Source: Wyeomyia smithii (taxonomy: Eukaryota; Arthropoda; Insecta; Diptera; Culicidae). From it: DNA of 64,000 bases. A model generated the notes under the pieces. It worked only from the letters and a program-made list of their open reading frames with translations. It had not been told where the DNA came from and did not search any database. Positions 11,611-22,985 of the stretch are shown piece after piece. The first letter of the stretch is position 1, and each line of letters begins with the position of its first letter. The stretch lies in assembly GCF_029784165.1 (NCBI RefSeq), contig NC_073696.1:178429825-178493824 (forward strand), in the 5' to 3' direction. The position numbers and the translations under genes were made by a program.

Positions 11611-14600
11611 GTAAACCGCCCAGCGACTCGTACAATGGAAACCTTTGCGTTTCTAGCCTGCTGACATCCTCTTCAAATGCTACTATCAACTTGTTGGACC
11701 CGGGACACCCTTTAACAGGCATTATGGAAGCCCCTTATCCGATCGACACAGTCGCGCTGCCTACTGATTTTCATCCTCGACATTGTCCCGGTCCTGTGTT
11801 CGGTGACGGAGACGGGGTCTTCCAGCCTGCATCGCCAGGCAAGTATAACTGTACATCTGAGCTTCCGGTTCCTCATGCTTTTTCACGTTCCAGTGCGTTG
11901 GTTCATGAATCTGTTCCTCGTGTAGCTGATATGCGGATCTATTACCACAATGTGCGTGGGCTGCGCACCAAAATCGACTCATTTTTCCTAGCAGTTTCTG
12001 AAGGAGATTATGATTTAATTGTGCTTACCGAAACATGGCTCGATGACCGTATCTTTTCAGCGCAACTTTTTGGGAACCGCTACACAGTTTTCCGGAACGA
12101 CCGATCTCATCTGAACAGCCAAAAGACGCGAGGCGGAGGTGTCTTAATAGCTGTTTCAGTGAAGTTGAGTTGTCGCATCGATCCTGCACCTGTTTTCAAC
12201 ACTGTCGAGCAGTTGTGGGTGATAGTGGAAACGGCAAATAGCGACATTAGTATTGGTGTCGTATACATACCCCCTGATCGAAAGTCCGATTCTCAGGTGA
12301 TTCAACAGCACATTGACTCGATAGGCATGGTACTATCCCGCTTGCAACTTAAAACTCCTGCTCTACTTTTTGGAGACTACAACCAATCTGGTTTGCGTTG
12401 GTTTATCTCGGACAATGGTCACCCTTCAGTGGACACGCTGCATTCTAATATGCCCGCTTATTGCTGTTCTCTTCTCGATGGACTCTACTGGCATGGTCTG
12501 ACACAAGTCAACAATATTTTGATTGATAACGAACGTTTGCTGGATCTTGTATGGGTAAATGATGAAACTTTGCCAATTTGTTCTGTATCTGCTGCACACG
12601 AGCCGCTGGTCGAGCTTGAAGCTGTTCATCCTGCTATCGTTCTCTCGTTAAACCTCTCCTCGACAATAGTGTACGACGAGCCTTCGGAACTTAGGGCTTT
12701 GAATTTTCGACGTGCTGACTACGCCACACTTACTGCGGCTCTTGCGGAGATAAACTGGAATGCTGTATTGGAACCATCCATTAGTATCGACAATGCAGTT
12801 AATTCTTTCAGTAGTACGCTGGAAAGTGTGCTCGCCCAAACAGTGCCATTCTTTGAACCGCCACGAAAGCCACCATGGTCGAATCCACGACTACGCACGC
12901 TTAGGCGATTGCGATCAGCTGCGCTGCGGAAATATTGTTGTTATCGCTCTGCTTATAACAGAAATCAGTTCACCACTGCCAGCTGTCAATATCGAAACTA
13001 CAACCGCTATTTGTATAATAGGTATGTAAGGCGCATACAAAGCAATCTTCGCGTACACCCGAAACAATTCTGGTCTTTTGTGAATACAAAACGCAAGGAA
13101 AGGGGTTTGCCTACTTCTATGTTCCTGGGCAACAATGTAGCTAACAATGAAAATGAAAAATGCAACCTGTTTGCCGAGCAATTTCAGCAAATTTTTAATG
13201 AATCGGTGGCGTCCCCCGAACAAGTTCGTGAAGCCAGTAACGTAGTACCACGCGATGTATTATCATTCAGATTACCTCACATCAGTCCAGATGACGTAGT
13301 CGCTGCCTTGAATAAGCTAAAAAGTTCATACGCTGTTGGTCCGGATGGTATCCCTTCGGCGGTTTTGAAGCGATGTGGAGAAGTTCTTAGTACTCCGATC
13401 GCGATGCTCTTCAATTTGTCCGTGCAGCAGTGTACATTCCCTGACCGATGGAAATTTTCATATCTTTTTCCCGTCTACAAAAAAGGAAACAAACGTGACA
13501 TTTCCAATTACCGAGGGATCACATCTCTGTGTGCTTGCTCAAAGTTGTTTGAGATTATTATAAATGACGCTTTGTTTGCCAGCTCTAAACACTATATTGA
13601 CGCCGACCAGCACGGGTTTTTCCCTCGACGATCTGTAGCCACTAATCTTATGCAGTTTGTTTCTCGCTGTTTGCAAAGCATGGATTCTAGCTTACAAACC
13701 GATGCAATTTACCTGGATCTGAAAGCAGCGTTTGATCGGGTAGACCACGAGATATTGCTTAGTAAACTTGAACGACTCGGTGTCCAATCAGAATCCGTAC
13801 GCTGGTTCAAATCTTACTTGACTAGTCGAAGTGTATGCGTGAAAATAGGTTCAGCTGTTTCGAGGTGTTTTTCAAACGTTTCAGGAGTTCCTCAAGGTAG
13901 TAACTTGGGCCCGCTACTCTTCGCTATTTTTATAAACGACGCTTCTCTCTTGTTACCACCCGGATGTCGACTGTTTTATGCGGATGATACAAAAATATTC
14001 AAAATTATACATAGCCAACGAGATTGTGTCGCGCTACAGGAGCATCTAAATACGTTCGTGAACTGGTGTGCAACAAACTGCTTAACATTGAGTGTTGGAA
14101 AATGCAACATAATTTCATTCAATAGAAAGCGTGTCCCTATCGAATACGATTATACCATATCGTCACAACATCTTCTCCGTGTACAGTGCGTGAAAGATCT
14201 TGGAGTGTACTTAGATAGCGAGCTGACATTCAAGAACCATTATAACAACATTATCGCCAAAGCAACCCGTCGATTGGGGTTCATTTTCAAGATTGCCAAT
14301 GAATTCCGTGACCCATTATGTTTCAAAGCACTTTACTGTGCCCTAGTGCGATCGATTCTCGAGTCTAATTCTGTAATCTGGAGCCCATATCATGCAAACT
14401 GGTCCTACAGAATGGAAATGGTTCAGAAAAAATTCGTACGCTATGCTCTTCGTTATCTCCCATGGCAAGATCCACTGAACCTGCCATCATACGAGGACCG
14501 TTGTCGTCTGCTTGGTATTCAACCACTTGAGGTTCGCCGTCAAATAGACCAAGCTGTGTTCGCTGCTAAACTACTGACTGGCTACATCGACTGTCCAGCT

Positions 14601-14615
14601 ATATGGCTCAACTAA
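11607..14615 (+). CDS. ORF2: AP endonuclease plus reverse transcriptase of CR1-like element C
   Basis: The 1002-residue frame opens at a TTG; the first ATG is at 11724. The endonuclease spans about residues 110-345 with YYHNVRGL (112), LTETWLD (140) and FGDYNQ (255). RT spans about 560-830: GPDGIP (578), NYRGITSL (634), LDLKAAFD (703), GVPQGS (760) and YADD (791-794) with both catalytic Asp present. The thumb and C-terminal region follow. The frame stops early at 14615; the expected last ~65 residues are in another frame (14603-14809). Apart from that frameshift and the 5' truncation the enzyme looks intact. It nicks target DNA and copies the element RNA onto it. Confidence 0.92.
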
Positions 14616-14809
14616 ACATATACACCCCTGAAAGACCGCTGCGCCAAAGGAGTTTCTTATATCTGGAACCACGGAATCGACTATATGGTTGCCATGATCC
14701 AATTCGTGTTATTTGCCACCGTTTTAATAATGTTTTCGAGTTTTTTGACTTCGACTTACCAATGAATACGTTCCGTCACCGGCTACTTGATGCTCATAGA
14801 AGATTGTGA
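14603..14809 (+). pseudogene. Frame-shifted C-terminus of the CR1-like ORF2
   Basis: Reads LRQRSFLYLEPRNRLYGCHD and FDFDLPMNTFRHRLLDAH, matching the end of CR1-like copy A (8103-8318). It overlaps the last 13 bases of the main ORF2 frame, so a single-base change near 14600 separates the two. It is followed by a short 3' UTR. Confidence 0.8.
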
Positions 14810-14897
14810 AGTTTTTGCTGTTTTTTTATTTTTTTATTATTCATTAAGACTTATCTTTGTCAGATGAATGTAATTGTACAAATAAATAAATAAATAA

Positions 14898-14902
<5 letters not shown>

Positions 14903-14967
<65 letters not shown>
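14903..14967. repeat. (TA)n microsatellite of the 3' LTR, right half
   Basis: Continuation of the tract broken by element C, followed by AAATCGGGGC exactly as after the tract in the 5' LTR (23385). Confidence 0.95.
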
Positions 14968-14971
<4 letters not shown>

Positions 14972-15441
14972 CGGGGCTATTACTGTTGAGGGACTGAGGC
15001 TGTCCCTTCCCAGGGCTATGTTTTACGGAGGCTGTAGTGCCTTCGTGCTAAGCCCCAACACCTGGTCTGGATGTTCCGGGGTGGACACGGAAGGTCTCTT
15101 TTACGGGCCCAGGGATTGCATTTTAGACAGTGCCCCTCACTTCCTCCAACGGTAACGTTCACATCGAGTACTTTTCCGCAATTTTTCGAAGCCTAATTAT
15201 CGGTTAGAATTGGTTTATGGGTTAGTACACTTACACTATGTTAAACAAAAATACAAAATGAGTCAGCAAACAAAATTAAACAAACAACAATTAACAAAAA
15301 AGAGCCAGAAAACAAAAAAACTACTTTACTTAATCTACCTTACATACTAAAATTTAACCTCTAACATTTAATTTTACAAAAACCCACACCAAAACGTCTC
15401 ACATTCGTTACCGTTCCATTTGAACCAAATGTCCGGTAACA

Positions 15442-15455
15442 ATTCTCCCCGGGAC
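15442..15455 (-). promoter_or_regulatory. Candidate polypurine tract of the gypsy element
   Basis: In element orientation GGGGAGAAT abuts the LTR start TGTTACC. This is the expected place and composition for the plus-strand primer. It is short. Confidence 0.6.
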
Positions 15456-16697
15456 CGCGTAGAAAAATTACGACGTTAATTTTTCGTTACATGCCTTTAC
15501 CAAATCCGGGTGATTCCTTCTTATCCGCTCTAACTATAAAAATGCTAAGCTGGACCAACATAATACGTTCCTACAACTTGCCAAAAATCCTGTTAAATAT
15601 CCTTCTCTCGATTACATTCCCGCGTAGTTTCCGAATTTCTCCTTCACTGTATCCCTCTCGTTTTACTAAACATGGGAGATAAGGTCGTCTACTCTCACCA
15701 CAATATCTATTGAACTCCCACGCATTTAGCTGGGGAAAAAAAAATTTGTCTATCCGCTTATTCACTCTTTGATTTAGTTTCATTCATTCGACGCGTCCGC
15801 CTTATTCTCATTCATTCTTATATTCATTTCCATTAACTCATTCATTCCATTCTAGTCCTAATTCTAAACACCAGGGACCTTCGTACATCTAGTCACCTGC
15901 TCTCCTTATCTTCTACTAAGGCCATCGATTTCTGTCTTATAAACGGTGGGCCTATCGGCCCGGTAATACTGGTTGAACTAAAAGTTTCGGGGTCATATGG
16001 CATCAGCATTGAATCACTTCAACTCCGCACTGTTTCCAGTATCACTCTTGATCAGAGAGGACCTGCTACTGACCATCAACGTTGTTAGACTCTGGTCTTC
16101 AGCAAAACCTTAGTTCTTCCACTTTTTACCAAGGCCTAATATGGCTCAAACCTAATAAATATTTTCCTTACAATTTTGCTTCAACCATGTCAAAAGTATG
16201 TATTGAATGGAGAGCTTAATCTCTTATACCAGTATTTTTCGTTTAGACATTCGCTACCAATCAAAATAGAGATGTAAACCGATTCTGGCTTCTCGCCGGT
16301 AACCCTAACTACACGAAATTTATCTGCGATGACCTTTGTCAATAATAATGCTATGTGCATATAAACATTGTCAAAAGTTTTCCATCTGAACGGAGCTGAG
16401 AGGAACACGTTGGCTTTGCTGGACCAAAATCGTCTCTACGAGGGAATTAATCGTGCCAATTTTATCCTGAACCGAGGACCATCATGAACAAAGTGGGATG
16501 GCCGTTCACGATAGACAGGGATTGCTGACAAAGCTAACAAACAGACTGCGTGACAATGGTAATATTATCTAACCTTAATTCTAAGTGGCTAAGTGTTTTT
16601 GTTTTCCTTTTAGGATACTAGTGAATCAACGATTACCAAATAACGTTTTTCCAACGTGAAGTGTAAAATGATTTTTCCGTATTGTGTACTTAATAAA
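15456..16697 (-). other. gypsy region between pol and the 3' LTR; no env recognised
   Basis: About 1.24 kb. The longest sense frame is 72 residues (16190-16408) without transmembrane or envelope features. Several stretches near 15780-15850 repeat TCATTCATT-like motifs. I see no sign of an infectious-retrovirus type envelope. Confidence 0.6.
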
Positions 16698-19600
16698 TTA
16701 TCCTGGTTTTAAGTGGGCAGCTGGCCACACTCCCAGGTTTTTACCGTTGGTATCTTCCAACTCGTAGGAGGAATTACCTACACGTGCCTTGACTCTGGCA
16801 GCGAGATACATCGGACCGTATTTGGCATTGTACTGTTCAGAGGCTGAAGATTGCTTCATATTTCTCCGATACACGGTTTGACCAACATGAAAAGGTTCTG
16901 CAGACTTCTTATGACGAGAATCGTACAGTGCTTTTCCTGAGTTATGAGCTTTTTCCAAATTAGTTTTCACCAAATCGTAAATACGTTGGAATAGTTCCTT
17001 CTTTACCTCGACGCGCTGCTCTGGAGTAGGATCTTTTTTATTCGTAAACCAACTGTGATCGGTTCCTTTGAGAAAAGCTTCGTGTCCATGAATGACAAAA
17101 AACGGTGTCAATTCAGTGCCCGAGTGAACGGTTGTATTCATAACGGTTTCGATCTCCGCTAGACGGCTATCCCAAAGCCTTTGGTCGGTTTTGACATAGG
17201 TGCGTATCGCGGCATTGATGGTTCGATTAACCCGCTCGACGGGATTCGCTTGCGAGTGGTATTTAGCGTTCAACCAATGGCGAATCTGGAATCGCTCTAG
17301 AAGTAATTTAAACTCGCGTGACAGAAACACGGAAGCATTATCTGTAATTATAGTTTCGGGGGTGGAAAATCGTGAAAACCATTGGCTTTTCAAGATGGAA
17401 CAGAGGCCGCTGCTGCTGATTTTACGCACAGGTGTTAGCATCACCCACTTGCTGAACAAATTCATCACTACTAAAATATATTGATTTCCCGACTTACTTC
17501 GAGGAAGCGGGCCAATATAATCGGCTGCGATTATTTGCCAAGGATGGGTTACTATTCTTTGTTCACCCATCTTCGGAATCACAGGTACATTTGCGGCTTT
17601 TACCTCTTTACAGGTAACACAGTTCTTTATATATTCTTCAACATCTAAAGTTAGACGTGGCCAATAATACTTTTGTCGAATCTTGGCCAACGTTTTTTCA
17701 ACGCCAATATGCATCGACTGATTATGGCATTCTTTGATAATGCTATCTCTCTCTTCAGGAGGGACGACTAACTTCCATTCAAATTTGTAATCACAGGGGT
17801 GATTCGGGGTGGGTACATATTTATATAGGGCGCCATTGATCATTTGAAAATCAAGATATTTATCCGGTTGTTTTAACACTTTTTGTTTCAGTTCCTCAAA
17901 CCAAGCGGAAGCGGATCGGGTGGTAACTAGTGCTACACAGCGGGACAACGCATCCGGGACCACATTTTCTTTCCCCTTGCGGTGGACGATGGTCATGTCA
18001 TAATGTTGCAGAGTTAGACTCCACCGACTGCAACGAGACGACGTTTTCCATTTAGTCCTCAAAATGTGAGTCAGGGCCGACGAGTCAGTGATGAGCATAA
18101 AATGGGAACCTTCAATGTACCCTCGGAAGGCTTCGATCGACAACAAGGCAGCTAACGCTTCTTTCTCACAAGCATGATAGTTCTTTTGGGGAGTTGTCAG
18201 CTTGTGAGAAAAATAGGCGATGACTTTTTCTTGCCCATCGAAGTCCTGCGTTAGTACACCGGCCACGGCTACATCACTGGCGTCCGTCTGCACAGTGAAT
18301 TCTTTTTCAAAATCCGGGCTGACTAATATGGGAGAAGTGGTCAATTTTTCTTTAATGGAACAGAAGGCTCTTTCAGCTTCTTCGTTCCAACCCAAAATTT
18401 TCGCTTTAGTTTTAAGTAAGTCAGATAGCGGGGCGGTAATACCGCTAAAATCTTCGATGAATCGGCGGTAGTAGTTGGCCATGCCAAGAAATCGTCTTAG
18501 TTTCGTAATAGTGTTAGGTCGGTCGTATTCGACGATGGCCCTAACTTTTTCAGGGTTAGCCCGTAGCCCTTCCGTTGATAAGAGATATCCTAAGAATGGC
18601 AACTCTTCAACCCCGAATCGCGATTTTTTCAGATTTATCGAAAGGTTTGCATTTGACAAGCGCCGTGCTACCTCTCGCAACAGCTTTAAATGCTGCTCAA
18701 AAGTTTCACTCACGACGACCACGTCGTCTAAGTACACGAACACCTGGGGCTCTAGTTCCCCGTGTCCTAGAACCTGATCCATGAGCCTGGAGAGGGTGGC
18801 TGGACTATTTACCAGACCAAAGGGGAGTCGGGTAAATTGAAACATGCCCTTGCCCTGAATGCTGAACGCCGTGTATCGCCTGGATTGTTTCTCCAAAGGG
18901 ATCTGGAGGAAAGCCTCAGACAAATCAATGGTGCTCAGGTATCGTGCTTTTGGCAAGTGGCTTAAAATTCTGCCTGGATGGGGCAAAGGATACGCATCTC
19001 TAATTGTGCGTTCGTTTATTTTGCGTGCATCCAAACATAGCCGCACCTTTCCGGATGGTTTAATTACTGGGACAACATTGAGTGACCAATCGGAGTGGCA
19101 GCGTTCTATAATTCCTAATTTAAGCATTCGGTCTAGCTCGTCTGCCACTTTTTCGCGGATTTTAGGGGACATGGTGTATGGAAATTGGCGAATGGGGGCT
19201 TTATTTTTCCATTCATCCATAATGTCAATCGTGTGTTTTATTAGTGGAGTGGTGGGCAAAGTTTCTGCTTTGGCTACTTTAAACATTAGTTTTACCTGCT
19301 CAAGTGCCTCGCTTTCGTTTGCGGTAAGTATGGAAGATTTTAGTGGTTGGTTTTGACTGATGTCTTCTTGGGTAAGTACACATTGCTGCACTTGAGGATA
19401 TATATTGAAACAGGACCAGAAGGTCATTCCTAGTAAGCAATCGACGACTAAGTCTTCTACTACTAGTGTAGGTACCACCTTTACTTGACCATCCATCTTA
19501 AATGGAAGGAAGATTTCTCCTACTATTTTTAGTTTGCCTCCGTCCGCCGTTCGCAATTGCAATTGGTCGGTGGGCTTTTTCAAATTGTAGTGACGCAAAC

Positions 19601-19733
19601 GTTGGAATAAATTTTTGCTAATTAGAGTTCTATTACTACCGGAGTCTAAGAGTCCCATTATTTTAATATTATTAACACTAACCCACGCGTAGGGTCTGTT
19701 ATCGTTGAGATTCGGTATACAAATCTCTAAAAT
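16698..19733 (-). CDS. gypsy Pol: protease, reverse transcriptase, RNase H, integrase
   Basis: The ATG-initiated frame runs 19658 to 16698 (986 residues), but the frame is open from about 19733 (ICIPNLNDNRPYAWV precedes the Met), so the ATG is probably internal. Protease: LLDSGSN (3-9). RT: LDLSEAF-type block (243) and YLDD (309-312). RNase H: TDAS (458) and a second Asp near 525. Integrase: HHCC finger (about 645-683), AADYIG (713), TDNAS (773), NPVER Glu (808); the Asp-Glu spacing is 34 residues. The C-terminal module ends AAHLKPG. No internal stops. A stop separates this frame from gag, so the mode of Gag-Pol expression is unclear. Confidence 0.95.
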   Translation of the reverse strand: MLEICIPNLNDNRPYAWVSVNNIKIMGLLDSGSNRTLISKNLFQRLRHYNLKKPTDQLQLRTADGGKLKIVGEIFLPFKMDGQVKVVPTLVVEDLVVDCLLGMTFWSCFNIYPQVQQCVLTQEDISQNQPLKSSILTANESEALEQVKLMFKVAKAETLPTTPLIKHTIDIMDEWKNKAPIRQFPYTMSPKIREKVADELDRMLKLGIIERCHSDWSLNVVPVIKPSGKVRLCLDARKINERTIRDAYPLPHPGRILSHLPKARYLSTIDLSEAFLQIPLEKQSRRYTAFSIQGKGMFQFTRLPFGLVNSPATLSRLMDQVLGHGELEPQVFVYLDDVVVVSETFEQHLKLLREVARRLSNANLSINLKKSRFGVEELPFLGYLLSTEGLRANPEKVRAIVEYDRPNTITKLRRFLGMANYYRRFIEDFSGITAPLSDLLKTKAKILGWNEEAERAFCSIKEKLTTSPILVSPDFEKEFTVQTDASDVAVAGVLTQDFDGQEKVIAYFSHKLTTPQKNYHACEKEALAALLSIEAFRGYIEGSHFMLITDSSALTHILRTKWKTSSRCSRWSLTLQHYDMTIVHRKGKENVVPDALSRCVALVTTRSASAWFEELKQKVLKQPDKYLDFQMINGALYKYVPTPNHPCDYKFEWKLVVPPEERDSIIKECHNQSMHIGVEKTLAKIRQKYYWPRLTLDVEEYIKNCVTCKEVKAANVPVIPKMGEQRIVTHPWQIIAADYIGPLPRSKSGNQYILVVMNLFSKWVMLTPVRKISSSGLCSILKSQWFSRFSTPETIITDNASVFLSREFKLLLERFQIRHWLNAKYHSQANPVERVNRTINAAIRTYVKTDQRLWDSRLAEIETVMNTTVHSGTELTPFFVIHGHEAFLKGTDHSWFTNKKDPTPEQRVEVKKELFQRIYDLVKTNLEKAHNSGKALYDSRHKKSAEPFHVGQTVYRRNMKQSSASEQYNAKYGPMYLAARVKARVGNSSYELEDTNGKNLGVWPAAHLKPG

Positions 19734-19810
19734 TTATGAGTAAGAAGACCTATACCAGGCAGGGTCAACTTCTTCCCAATAATCTTGATGAGCGGTTGAT
19801 ATAAACGGTT

Positions 19811-21397
19811 TTACGCGGACTTGTCGGACGACCGGCGACTTTCAGTCGTCTGGCGATCGTTTTTTTGGCAATATGGACAATGCTGTGTGTCAAATCCTTT
19901 GAATCCACAGAGGTAGCATATAAGACCTTTAAGTGATCGGCATTGCTCTACCTGGTGATTCGGTTGACGACAATTTAAGCAGACGTCCGCTGGGGGTGGT
20001 TTGAATCCAGCCACCAGGTAATCGATAGTTCTTCGAGGCTTAGAAGATCCTTCTTGAGTATCGTTTAGACCTAATCTTTTTGTCCCAGGGGCTCTAGGTT
20101 CCGTTTCCCTAGCTAACGTGTCAGTTCTGGTTTTTCCGAATGTATCGGGTTTTGTTTTGGCTATTTTACTTCCCTCAGACCTGTTCTGGTCTTGATGTGG
20201 CTGGTTACCACTGGACTGCCGAAACGACTGACCGTTTCTTTGAGTCACAACGTTGACGGATCTTTCGTTTCCTAATACCGCTGGGTATAGTGAAAAGTTG
20301 GAAGCGTCTATCAAATGCCCTGCCTCCACCAACTCAGGTAAGTTTCTAATCGGTTTCCAAAGAAGTGCTTTCTTGTAATCGCGTCGAAGATTTCGCTTTA
20401 AAATTTCCAACTTTTCCTGATCATCCATCTGGACGGTCATGGATCGCAGCATTTTTTCTACATCGAAATAATAATGCTGAAACGTTTCATTTTTCTGCTG
20501 TAACCTTTGATACACACGTGATCTCATCATTGAGTCGAGTTCCGGGTGCCTAAAAGTTTTCCGAAGTTCGTAAACCAAATGAGACCAGCTTTGTAAACTA
20601 CGGCTCGAGCGCATAGACATATACCAACTGGCCGCTGGCCCCGTAAAGAGATGGAAAGCCGAGTCAAACAGTTCGTCTTCCAAAACTCTTTCTGACAAAG
20701 AAAGTTGTTCAACCAGTGCCAAAAATTCATTGAGCTTAGCTCCCTGGTCTGTGCCTGAATATTTTTCAATATTCCATTGGGACACTGGAAGCGTCCGGTG
20801 GGACGAGTTCGAAATTTGGGGTTGTGGTATTGGCGCGGGTGGCACATATGTAGTGGTTATGGGCCATGCTGGATAAGATACGGTAGTGTAAGGAATTGGT
20901 AGCCTTTCAGAGCTAACGGCTACCTGTGGGATGTTGAACGGTTGGTTAAGCGTATTCACCGGATTTTGATACCCAACCGCAAACACAGGGTTCACATATC
21001 CATTGTGGCTTTCAGAGTTTACATAAGCAATGGAACACGCGGTCGCTGGTAATTCCCCCACGTTGTTACCTCCAAGTGGGTACCTATTCCCGGTGATCGT
21101 GCTATATGTCCCTAGACTTCCCGCTTGTATCACAGGGGTTGGTATTGGTCGCGAATACTGGGTTGTAAAAGTGGAGTAAGTAGTAACGGAGGACGATAAC
21201 TTTGGAATAGTGCCTGTATAACTCACTGGTACTGTCGGGTGGCTTACGACCACCGCATCATTCGAACTTATTGCCTTCTGTCTGTTCGAAATTTGGTTCG
21301 ACACAGCTCTTGTTAACGATTCATGTTCGGCCCTATATTTTCGTAACAATTTAAGTTCCGTTTCAATAGCACACAGCGTGTCGCGGAAATTATCCAT
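19811..21397 (-). CDS. gypsy Gag (capsid and nucleocapsid part)
   Basis: A 528-residue frame. The first ~215 residues are Ser/Thr/Pro/Tyr-rich. Residues about 215-400 form the retrotransposon Gag capsid region (for example IEKYSGTDQGAKLNEFL, ASWYMSMRSSRSLQSW, KLEILKRNLRRDYKKALLW). The C-terminus has two Cys clusters near 476 and 493-510 (CLNCRQPNHQVEQC and CYLCG...CPYC) of zinc-knuckle type, which bind RNA. The ATG at 21397 lies inside a longer Gag, since conserved-looking frames continue upstream. Gag packages the element RNA in cytoplasmic particles. Confidence 0.88.
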   Translation of the reverse strand: MDNFRDTLCAIETELKLLRKYRAEHESLTRAVSNQISNRQKAISSNDAVVVSHPTVPVSYTGTIPKLSSSVTTYSTFTTQYSRPIPTPVIQAGSLGTYSTITGNRYPLGGNNVGELPATACSIAYVNSESHNGYVNPVFAVGYQNPVNTLNQPFNIPQVAVSSERLPIPYTTVSYPAWPITTTYVPPAPIPQPQISNSSHRTLPVSQWNIEKYSGTDQGAKLNEFLALVEQLSLSERVLEDELFDSAFHLFTGPAASWYMSMRSSRSLQSWSHLVYELRKTFRHPELDSMMRSRVYQRLQQKNETFQHYYFDVEKMLRSMTVQMDDQEKLEILKRNLRRDYKKALLWKPIRNLPELVEAGHLIDASNFSLYPAVLGNERSVNVVTQRNGQSFRQSSGNQPHQDQNRSEGSKIAKTKPDTFGKTRTDTLARETEPRAPGTKRLGLNDTQEGSSKPRRTIDYLVAGFKPPPADVCLNCRQPNHQVEQCRSLKGLICYLCGFKGFDTQHCPYCQKNDRQTTESRRSSDKSA

Positions 21398-22003
21398 GCT
21401 TGTCTTGTGCTTGTTTCGCTAGTAGTATCCGAAAACCCTAACCTTTTTAAACAATCCATGATTTCCTCTTCTAGGGGTTCAGACAATTTTGGAGAATGTT
21501 TCTGCGGATCTGTTTGCTGGTTAACTTGCTGAGAGCTTGTGACTACCACGTTTTGCACATCGCTATCTCCAAAATATTGGTTTAGACGATCAATAATTCT
21601 AACTATCATTTCTTCTGCTTGTTGCCGTTCTGCTGAGTCCGAATTATTCGAGCATTAGCATTAATCGATTTGCTAAATGTAATAAAAGTGAATGGTTTTT
21701 GGGAGCTACATTCTTGCTCGTTTTTGCCGACATTTCAAATTCGTCTAATTTCGTTTCACAGATTTCTAATTCTTGCAACGGATTACGGAGTAAAATTCTG
21801 TCGTTGAAACCATGCTCTTTTTCCTGCTTTATCGCGTCGCGCAACATGCGTCTCAAACGTGACATACTCCTGTCTCCGGTAACGATTATCTGCCTCATAC
21901 TTAACTCCTCTTCTAATTCATCTCCATCCAAAAAATCTACTCGCAATTCTAAATATTTCTGATTCACGTTCTCTCTAGAGAACATTTTTGTATTTTCCAT
22001 CAC
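21313..22003 (-). pseudogene. gypsy Gag N-terminal region, split over two frames
   Basis: Frame 22003-21644 (119 residues, starts with tandem Met codons, contains LELRVDFLDGDELEEELSMR) stops near 21644. The following part, ERQQAEEMIVRIIDRLNQYF, is in another frame (to 21313). The main Gag frame from 21397 returns to the first frame. Two opposite shifts near 21650 and 21400 are needed to read through. The frames are clearly protein-like (acidic, helical). Either two compensating indels or a recoding arrangement would explain this; indels seem more likely. Confidence 0.65.
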
Positions 22004-22303
22004 TCTTTACTAAATTTCATGCAATACTTTCTATTGTTTCAGTACGAATATCCTCCCTGATCTTCTACCACGTGTACCAAAACTCGAGGGGGTGCGTTAT
22101 TCTATCCGAACGATATCAAATTTAACCTAACTTTCGACCAGTTTCTACCTATTTTCCCGATGGTTCAAACAGCTTACACTTCCTGCTAAAACTTCAAAGA
22201 AAAGAATCACAGCGCAAATGATCGAGACAAGTGACAAATTGTTCTCGAGTCTCCCCACATCCGGGTAAAATATTCTAATCGAAGATTAGAATATTTTATT
22301 TTA

Positions 22304-22317
22304 CGAGGATCGCCAAT
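22304..22317 (-). promoter_or_regulatory. Candidate tRNA primer binding site of the gypsy element
   Basis: In element orientation the 5' LTR end CTTATA is followed by ATTGGCGATCCTCG. TGGCGATCCT would pair with a tRNA ending AGGATCGCCA, which I recall as the end of insect tRNA-Arg(ACG). The match covers ten bases, so the assignment is tentative; position and the leading TGG are as expected. Confidence 0.55.
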
Positions 22318-22532
22318 TATAAGTGAGGCATGTTCTCACTCAACCCGGCTAGCTCTTTATGGGGTTATCTCAGGGTCGGCAACCGACTTTAGGTGGACTC
22401 ATGCAACCCGACGACTTACCGTTAGCGAAGCGGAACGACTCAGAGACGTTAAGGGAAGGGTAACTGGCTCTTTATATAAAAAAAAGGGGAATTCATGCTA
22501 TATACTATTTATTCACAATCATCGATGTAGCG

Positions 22533-22985
22533 CTAAACGACGAACGTTGGGGCCCATTGATGAACGACGCACAGAAGAAGAGGAGAGGGACATACCTTGT
22601 AGACACGCGTTCCGGATGTTGTCGATGGTTCCGTAGAATCCCACGGCTTACCCGGGATGCCAGAAGTAGCACACGGCTCACACGGAAGATCCGCTGCCGC
22701 AGGGTAGAAGGCCTTAGCGCCAGGTGGATCGCCTCCACAATTGCCCACGTGCTCGAACGGCGGTAAAGGTGTAACCGCAGGGGAGTTGGTGACCCCTGGC
22801 CTAGTGGTGAAGTCCACAGGGGAGAGAATGACGGCTCCCGGTAGTCGCCCACTGATGAACGTTGATCTTCGGCACTGCTCTAGATAGCCCTCTGGCTCGA
22901 CCGCCAACTCTGGCTGACCAAACTTGTCACCACTTTTTCCAACTTTTATCACCTTTCCAACTATCTCTTCCAATTTTTCGTCCAA
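22533..22985 (-). CDS. LTR-borne open frame ending at a splice-donor-like site
   Basis: A 150-residue frame in element sense. It begins MDEKLEEIVGKVIKVGK, is Pro/Gly-rich with CGG and CEPC groups, and reaches a consensus donor (AAG, then GTATGT) at 22596/22595. The ATG to the donor is exactly 130 codons. It lies wholly within the LTR, upstream of gag. It could be a 5' exon of a spliced RNA; I did not find a convincing acceptor. It may also be fortuitous openness in GC-rich DNA. The equivalent frame in the 3' LTR is 10447-11010. No family recognised. Confidence 0.35.
   Translation of the reverse strand: MDEKLEEIVGKVIKVGKSGDKFGQPELAVEPEGYLEQCRRSTFISGRLPGAVILSPVDFTTRPGVTNSPAVTPLPPFEHVGNCGGDPPGAKAFYPAAADLPCEPCATSGIPGKPWDSTEPSTTSGTRVYKVCPSPLLLCVVHQWAPTFVV

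Noticed and set aside
15442..16697. Envelope gene in the gypsy element
   Set aside because: No long sense frame, signal peptide or transmembrane segment is present between pol and the 3' LTR.
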